Shown: positions 5,941 to 11,780 of the stretch, piece after piece
Layout: the number at the start of each line of letters is the position of its first letter
Numbering within the stretch: position 1 is the stretch's first letter
From: Anaerolineae bacterium
GTDB lineage: Bacteria > Chloroflexota > Anaerolineae > Anaerolineales > UBA11858
Length of the DNA: 11,780 nucleotides
Direction of reading: 5' to 3'
Assembly: GCA_003694235.1 (NCBI GenBank)
Contig: RFKO01000085.1
Location: forward strand, 1 to 11,780
Translations under genes and position numbers: made by a program
The notes under the pieces: generated by a model
What the model saw: only the letters and a program-made list of their open reading frames with translations
Told to the model about the DNA's origin: nothing
Database searches by the model: none

Positions 5941-7776
5941 TCAATCTACGCCACTTGTGTGCCCCCCCCCGAAAGCCTGGCGGGCGTTTTCCACGTATTC
6001 CAGACTCTGGTGGCGGAAATAGGTGTTGTACAGTTCGGCGTAGTGACCGCCGGCGCGCATCAACGAGGTGTGGTTGCCCTCTTCGATGATGAGGCCGTTT
6101 TGCAGCACGATGATGCGGTCGGCTGCCCGAACCGTGGAAAGACGATGGGCAATCAAAATGCTGGTGCTGTTGGCCAGGATCATCTCCAGCGCCTGTTGAA
6201 TCTGCCATTCGGTGAAGGGATCGATGCTGGCTGTGGCTTCATCGAGGATGAAGATCGCCGGCCGTCGCATCAGCACGCGCAGCAGCGAGACCATTTGCCG
6301 TTGCCCCATGGAGAGCAGACTGCCGCGCTCTCCCACCTGCGTATCCAACCCATCGGGGAGGGTTTCCAGCCACTCGCCGTCGCCGATCTGCCTGGCCGCG
6401 TGTTCGATCTCGGCTCGCGTGGCCTGCGGGCAGGCGTAGGCGATGTTCTCCGCCACCGTGCCGGCAAACAGAAAAGGGATTTGCGAGACGATGCCCAGCT
6501 GGCTGCGGTAGGATTCCAGGTCGAAAGTGCGGATGTCCATGCCGTCAATCAGGATGCGCCCTTGCTGGAACTCGTAGAAGCGGGCGATCAGGCGGGCGAT
6601 GGATGATTTCCCCGCTCCGGTGTGTCCTACCAGCGCCACGCTCTCTCCTGGCCGGATGTGCAGGTTGAAGTCCTGAAGCACCTGTTCCTGCTCGCTGTAG
6701 CGGAAGTGGACATGTTCGAAGCGGATGTCGCCGCGCAGGCGGGGGGCAGGTCGGTTGTCGCTTTGCACCACCGCCGGTTCGGCGTCGATCAGCGCGAAGG
6801 CGCGCTCGGCCGCCGAGAGCCCGGATTGCACCTGCGCCCAGAAAGCCGAGAGATTGAGCACCGGGAAGAAAAAGCGATCCAGACTGGAGATGAACAGATA
6901 CCATGCTCCCACCGTCACCGCGCCGGCCACGGCATCCAGACCGCCGACGTACACCAGCACCGCAGTGGCGATACCGCCCAGCGCGTTCAGCGAGGGAAAG
7001 ACCAGAGAGAGCACGAAGCCGCGCCGTATGTTGACCTTCAGCGAGGTTTGATTGGCTTCGTTGAATTCTTTGAAGATCTCCATCTCCTGACGGAAGTTTT
7101 TGGCGACCGCGATGCCGCTGACGGTTTCCTTGATGGCGGCGTTTACGTTGGCCATCGCGCGCATGCCGCGACGGGTGACCGTGCGCGCCAACCGGCGGAA
7201 GCCCAGGGCGGCCAGGAAAAGGAGGGGGAGAAAGCCAAACACATAGAGTGAGAGGCGTACCGAGATGGTGAGCAGCACCGTGCCCAAAATCGCCGCCTGT
7301 CCAAACTGCGAGACCAGATCGGTGATCAGGGTGACCAGCTGGCCGAATTCGCGCGTATCCGAGGTGATGCGCGAGACGATTTTGCCGGAGGGGAACTCGT
7401 CGTAGAACGAGAGGTCGTGTCCGGCGGCAGCGCGGAAGGCATCGGCACGCAGGGTGAAGACCACATCGCCCACCACCCGCGCCGTCAGCCGCCGCCGCAG
7501 CCAGTTCGCCCCCCAGGTGTACAGGCCGGCCAGCAGCACCAGCCCGGTCAGCACGTAGATGCCCAGATCCCGCGGGGTGTCATTCATCACGTCCAGACCG
7601 CGGGAGACCAGCAAGGGGATGGCGGCGGAGGAGGCTGAAAGGCTGAGTAGCAAGACCGCGATGGTCAACAGGCGGCCGCGGTGTGGTTTGAAGTATTGGG
7701 CGATGCGCGCCGCCAGCTGGCGATCGCTGTACTGCCGGTCGTATCGTTCAACGTCTAAGCCGGAAAAGAATCCCAT
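5941..7776 (-). CDS. ABC exporter half-transporter B (consensus catalytic Glu, altered signature motif)
   Basis: The 611-residue protein has an N-terminal exporter-type membrane domain of six helices (about 30-330) and a C-terminal nucleotide-binding domain. ATPase motifs: Walker A GHTGAGKS (384-391), Q-loop Gln432, Walker B FILDE with catalytic Glu513, and H-loop His544. The signature reads LSMGQ (488-492) instead of LSGGQ. With its partner, whose Walker B has Asp in place of Glu, this is the pattern of heterodimeric type IV exporters such as TM287/288, TmrAB and BmrCD. I start at the ATG at 7776, one base after the partner's stop; an open upstream extension to 7857 lies inside the partner gene. 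AAGGGAG at 7789-7795 is a possible binding site, though 12 bases away. A nine-base G tract (coding strand) lies in the last codons. The substrate cannot be read from sequence; lipids, drugs or peptides are all possible. Confidence 0.92.
   Translation of the reverse strand: MGFFSGLDVERYDRQYSDRQLAARIAQYFKPHRGRLLTIAVLLLSLSASSAAIPLLVSRGLDVMNDTPRDLGIYVLTGLVLLAGLYTWGANWLRRRLTARVVGDVVFTLRADAFRAAAGHDLSFYDEFPSGKIVSRITSDTREFGQLVTLITDLVSQFGQAAILGTVLLTISVRLSLYVFGFLPLLFLAALGFRRLARTVTRRGMRAMANVNAAIKETVSGIAVAKNFRQEMEIFKEFNEANQTSLKVNIRRGFVLSLVFPSLNALGGIATAVLVYVGGLDAVAGAVTVGAWYLFISSLDRFFFPVLNLSAFWAQVQSGLSAAERAFALIDAEPAVVQSDNRPAPRLRGDIRFEHVHFRYSEQEQVLQDFNLHIRPGESVALVGHTGAGKSSIARLIARFYEFQQGRILIDGMDIRTFDLESYRSQLGIVSQIPFLFAGTVAENIAYACPQATRAEIEHAARQIGDGEWLETLPDGLDTQVGERGSLLSMGQRQMVSLLRVLMRRPAIFILDEATASIDPFTEWQIQQALEMILANSTSILIAHRLSTVRAADRIIVLQNGLIIEEGNHTSLMRAGGHYAELYNTYFRHQSLEYVENARQAFGGGHTSGVD
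5962..5970. repeat. Nine-base C homopolymer (G tract in the exporter B coding strand)
   Basis: Nine consecutive C on the + strand encode three glycines near the C-terminus of exporter B. Loss of one G would change the last residues to GTQVA and stop slightly earlier. Gain of one G would open a frame running on to about base 5621, through the inverted-repeat spacer. The tract is a candidate slippage or phase-variation site, and equally a place where a sequencing or assembly error is likely. Confidence 0.8.
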
Positions 7777-7777
7777 A

Positions 7778-9546
<1,769 letters not shown>

Positions 9547-9550
<4 letters not shown>

Positions 9551-10257
9551 GTTGTGATTTCGTCGGGGAAGGGCAGTGTTTTTGCCAGATGATAGACCCC
9601 ATGCGCGGGCAGACTTGCCGGCGCGACTTTGCGTTTGCGCTCATTCCGGGGAGAGATTTTATACCACTGCCCGTTGCGATGTCGCAAGGGGATGGCGCGC
9701 CGGCGTTGAGCGAAGGCAGCTCGCATCTGTTGGGAATGGTAAGCGTAAATCTCCCGTTCTTGCGGATAGGCATCGAACAGTTGCTCAAAGGCGGCGAAGA
9801 ACTGCTCGGCAAATTGAGGGGTGACCGCTTCCAGATGGCTGATCACCCAGCAGCGATCTTCGTAATCCCAGTAGTAACTCATGCCCAGCCACTCTCCGCG
9901 GCTATCGAAGTAAGGGAAAAAAGGAAAAGCGCGGCAGGCCAGCGAGCGGTAGGCGCGCTGACAGTGCTGATGGCCGCGGCAGGCCGCCAGCACCATTCCC
10001 GGCGGTGTGCCTGCTGCCAGTTCGCGCCCTTCTGCTGTGGGCGGCGCTTCCCAGAGCCGCCACAGATCGGTGCGCAGGCGCAGGTATTCCCATTCTTGCC
10101 GGTAGAGCGCTGGCACGGTATGGCGGATGTCGCAGCAGAAGGGGACGCCGTATTCATTGTAGGGAGCGCACTTTTTGCCGCAATCCAGCGCGGTAACCGG
10201 CGCTTCAAGGGCGGCATAAAGCTTCGCAAATTCGGTGTTGGTTTGGTTGTGTGTCAC
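9547..10257 (-). CDS. Cysteine-cluster protein, YkgJ-like, first gene of the exporter operon
   Basis: The protein is 236 residues from a GTG start, soluble, with no signal peptide. Eight cysteines occur at 26, 30, 41, 42, 93, 99, 108 and 136. The arrangement CxxxC...CC followed by C, C..AY..LACRAFP resembles the YkgJ family of cysteine-cluster proteins, which are thought to bind a metal or Fe-S centre. The spacing is not identical, so I call it YkgJ-like only. The rest is rich in aromatic residues ([16 protein letters not shown], 121-137) and ends in a basic tail (around 185-210). The open frame extends to 10536, but that extension is low-complexity, crosses the divergent promoter region and runs antisense to the lipoprotein gene. 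The GTG at 10257 sits at the expected start of a promoter with its -10 box at 10265-10270. Overlap with exporter A ties it to the exporter. Its role there is unknown: maturation, sensing or modification are guesses. Confidence 0.72.
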
Positions 10258-10264
10258 GGCTGAG

Positions 10265-10293
10265 AGGATACCATAAAATGTCTTTCCTGCCGC
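10265..10293 (-). promoter_or_regulatory. Promoter of the cysteine-cluster/exporter operon, predicted leaderless
   Basis: On the minus strand a TG-extended -10 box, TATCCT (10270-10265), is preceded after 17 bases by GCGGCA (10293-10288), only 3/6 to the -35 consensus. The predicted +1 is about 10258, one base before the GTG start at 10257, so the transcript would have essentially no leader. The extended -10 may compensate for the poor -35. Confidence 0.4.
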
Positions 10294-10301
10294 GATATAA
10301 T
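10273..10301 (+). promoter_or_regulatory. Promoter of the LysM lipoprotein gene, predicted leaderless
   Basis: A perfect TATAAT lies at 10296-10301, eight bases before the ATG at 10310. The best-placed -35 (10273-10278, ATAAAA) matches at only 3/6. Transcription would start around 10308, within two bases of the ATG, and no Shine-Dalgarno site is present. This promoter overlaps the oppositely directed promoter of the exporter operon. Confidence 0.55.
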
Positions 10302-10309
10302 GGGGTGCT

Positions 10310-11296
10310 ATGGACGGATCGAGTCTGCCTGGTTTGGAAGGGGGGCGGTTGCATTGGTTGCATTGGGTGCATTGGGTGGGGGTGATGCTGTTGGCGGGCT
10401 GTGCGGTAGCAGGAGGGGAGACGCCGACGGCCACGCCGCTGCCTCTGCCGCTGACCCCGTATCGCACGCCCACCCCGCCCGCCGTGGTGACACCCACGCC
10501 ATTTAGGCTGCCGGAATCCGCACCCGCCCCACCCACACCGACGCCTTTTCTCTATACTGTGCAGGCGGGTGATACGCTGTTGGGGATTGCTCAGCGTTTC
10601 GGTTTGAAACTGGATGACCTGCTGGCGGCCAATCCCGACGTTGATCCCAACCTGTTGATCGTGGGGGCCGAGCTGGTCATTCCCTCCGGCCAGGGGACGA
10701 CAGCCGAAGCGCTTCCCTCGGCGGCGGATGCGGTTGAGCTGGGGACGCCGGTGTGCTACCCGGCGGCGGAGGGTGGGCTGTGGTGTTTGTGGCTGGCAGC
10801 CAACGACGGCGACGAGCCGCTGGAGAGCCTCTCTGTGCGGCTTACCCTGTACACCGCGGCCGGTGAGGAGGTGGCTACACAGACGGCGTTCGCTCCGCTC
10901 AATCTGTTGCCGCCGGAGACGCGCCTGGGAATGGGGGCGTACTTCCCTCCACCAGCTTCAGTAGGTTTGTTCGCCGTGGCGACGGTGCAAGCAGCGCTGC
11001 CTGCGGCCGAGCCTGCGGCGCGCTACCTGCCGCTCGATCTGGAGGTTGCATCGCTGGAGACAGGCAGGTATGCTGTGGATGTCAGCGGCGTGTTTTCCGT
11101 AGCGGGAGAAACGCCCGCCGGGCAGGTGTGGGTGGTGGCCACCGGCCTGGACGCGGATGGGCGGCCGGTTGCCCTGCGCAAATGGGTCTTCGAGCAGGAA
11201 GCCGCTCCCGGTCAGCCACAGTCGTTTCGGTTGACGTTGTTCAGCCTTGGGCCGCCGATCGCTTCGGTCGAGGTGTTGGCGGAGGCGCGCCCATGA
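10310..11296 (+). CDS. LysM-domain lipoprotein
   Basis: This 328-residue exported protein starts with a signal peptide ending in the lipobox LLAGC (28-31, lipidated Cys31). A Thr-Pro-rich linker (about 38-79, repeated TPTP) leads to one LysM domain (about 81-126: YTVQAGDTL...IAQRFGL...NP), which binds peptidoglycan or related glycans. The remaining 200 residues are not a domain I recognise; their alternating hydrophobic pattern (SVRLTLYTAAGEEVATQ, 179 onwards) suggests a beta-sandwich of the FxLYD or Ig-like kind. The signal peptide is odd: its start is acidic with a single Arg13, and its core holds LHW-LHW-VHW from a 9-base tandem repeat. The protein probably tethers its C-terminal domain at the outer face of the membrane and cell wall. 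The aldolase gene overlaps its stop by 4 bases, although no functional link between a surface LysM protein and a cytoplasmic aldolase is evident. Confidence 0.88.
   Translation: MDGSSLPGLEGGRLHWLHWVHWVGVMLLAGCAVAGGETPTATPLPLPLTPYRTPTPPAVVTPTPFRLPESAPAPPTPTPFLYTVQAGDTLLGIAQRFGLKLDDLLAANPDVDPNLLIVGAELVIPSGQGTTAEALPSAADAVELGTPVCYPAAEGGLWCLWLAANDGDEPLESLSVRLTLYTAAGEEVATQTAFAPLNLLPPETRLGMGAYFPPPASVGLFAVATVQAALPAAEPAARYLPLDLEVASLETGRYAVDVSGVFSVAGETPAGQVWVVATGLDADGRPVALRKWVFEQEAAPGQPQSFRLTLFSLGPPIASVEVLAEARP
10349..10375 (+). repeat. Three 9-base tandem repeats inside the signal peptide
   Basis: TTGCATTGG, TTGCATTGG and GTGCATTGG follow each other without a gap and encode LHW, LHW and VHW. Because the unit is a multiple of three, copy-number change keeps the reading frame but would lengthen or shorten the hydrophobic core of the lipoprotein signal. 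Confidence 0.85.
11281..11285 (+). promoter_or_regulatory. Ribosome binding site of the aldolase gene
   Basis: GGAGG ends 7 bases before the ATG at 11293 and lies within the last codons of the lipoprotein gene. It supports translation of the aldolase from the same mRNA. Confidence 0.65.
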
Positions 11297-11780
11297 CGAC
11301 ATCGGATGCGCTGCGCGCTGCCCGTCAGGCGCTGGTGGATGTCGGTCTGCGTTTGTTGTCCGCCGGTCTGGTGCAGGACGGACAGGGTAACCTCAGTCTG
11401 CGTTTGCCGGATGGACGCATTCTGATCACGCCCAGCGCCGTGCCCTACCGACAGCGAGAGGCCGAAGATATCTGCGTACTTTCCCCGCGGGGCGAGTTCC
11501 TGGCTGGGCGCTGGAAACCGACCAGCGAACTGCCGTTGCATCTGGCGTTTTATCAGGCGAGGGAAGATGTAGGGGCGGTGATCCACACGCACGCGCCCTA
11601 TGCCACTGTGTTCGGCGTGACAGGCGAGGGGGAATTGCCCATGTTGCTCACTGAAGCGGCCATGCACCTTGGCGGCGCGGTGTCGGTGGCGCCATACGCC
11701 CGGCCGGGCACGGAGTTGCTGGCACGGCGGGCCTGTGAGAGCGCGGGAGCAGGTCGCGCCGTCATCCTGGCGCATCACGG
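11293..11780 (+). CDS. Class II aldolase/adducin-family protein, 3' end cut by the window
   Basis: The first 162 residues are visible. They carry the family's metal-enzyme signature: GNLS (32-35), the phosphate-binding loop TPSA (46-49), SELPLH with Glu79, the zinc-ligand pair HTH (His98 and His100), and HHG with His161 as the third ligand. In L-fuculose-1-phosphate aldolase the equivalents are Glu73, His92, His94 and His155, so all key residues are present. Such enzymes cleave or isomerise sugar phosphates, or dehydrate methylthioribulose-1-phosphate. The substrate cannot be assigned from this part. The ATG overlaps the lipoprotein stop (ATGA) and has GGAGG at a proper distance, so the pair is transcribed together. 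Typical members have 200-260 residues, so some 40-100 residues probably lie beyond the window. Confidence 0.9.
   Translation, partial: MTTSDALRAARQALVDVGLRLLSAGLVQDGQGNLSLRLPDGRILITPSAVPYRQREAEDICVLSPRGEFLAGRWKPTSELPLHLAFYQAREDVGAVIHTHAPYATVFGVTGEGELPMLLTEAAMHLGGAVSVAPYARPGTELLARRACESAGAGRAVILAHH

Noticed and set aside
10258..10536. N-terminal extension of the cysteine-cluster protein to 329 residues.
   Set aside because: The added part is Gly/Ser/Val low complexity, antisense to the lipoprotein gene and spans two promoters. The GTG at 10257 fits the predicted transcript start.

Overview
The window looks like a piece of a chromosome from a GC-rich member of the Chloroflexota, probably an Anaerolineae-type organism. 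That placement is inferred from gene style: a Thr-Pro-rich linker joining a lipoprotein anchor to a LysM domain, a very long PDZ/multi-membrane/GAF-repeat histidine kinase, and a YwiC-like membrane protein starting with the KHIALPQEHGSW block. No rRNA, tRNA, CRISPR array, transposase or phage gene is visible.

Layout. (1) Bases 1-650 hold a small two-gene cassette on the + strand: a DUF4258 protein and a YgiT-type zinc-finger protein with a 4-base overlap. It has its own promoter and clear Shine-Dalgarno sites, and is visibly less GC-rich than the rest. It reads as an acquired toxin-antitoxin-like module. (2) Bases 744-1556 (+) encode a YwiC-like integral membrane protein, ending one base from the stop of the convergent gene. 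(3) Bases 1558-5589 (-) encode a 1343-residue ComP-like sensor histidine kinase (PDZ, membrane region, four GAF domains, HisKA, HATPase_c) without an adjacent response regulator. (4) Bases 5590-5940 contain no convincing gene but are dense in inverted repeats and carry the kinase promoter. (5) Bases 5941-10257 (-) are a three-gene operon: a cysteine-cluster protein (YkgJ-like) followed by two ABC exporter half-transporters, with a 4-base overlap and a 1-base gap. The half-transporters carry complementary degenerate ATPase motifs, so they should form an asymmetric heterodimer. (6) Bases 10310-11780 (+) hold a LysM lipoprotein overlapping by 4 bases a class II aldolase/adducin-family gene that runs off the end.

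How it fits together. The cysteine-cluster operon and the LysM/aldolase pair diverge from a 52-base spacer holding two overlapping promoters. These two promoters and the kinase promoter all place the predicted transcription start on or within about two bases of the start codon, so the main genes here appear to make leaderless mRNAs; the cassette at the left edge instead uses ordinary ribosome binding sites.

Most noteworthy: the coupling of an uncharacterised cysteine-cluster protein to a heterodimeric exporter; the leaderless promoter pattern; the nested inverted-repeat element directly behind the exporter operon; and a nine-base G tract at the 3' end of the second exporter gene where a one-base slip would change the C-terminus.
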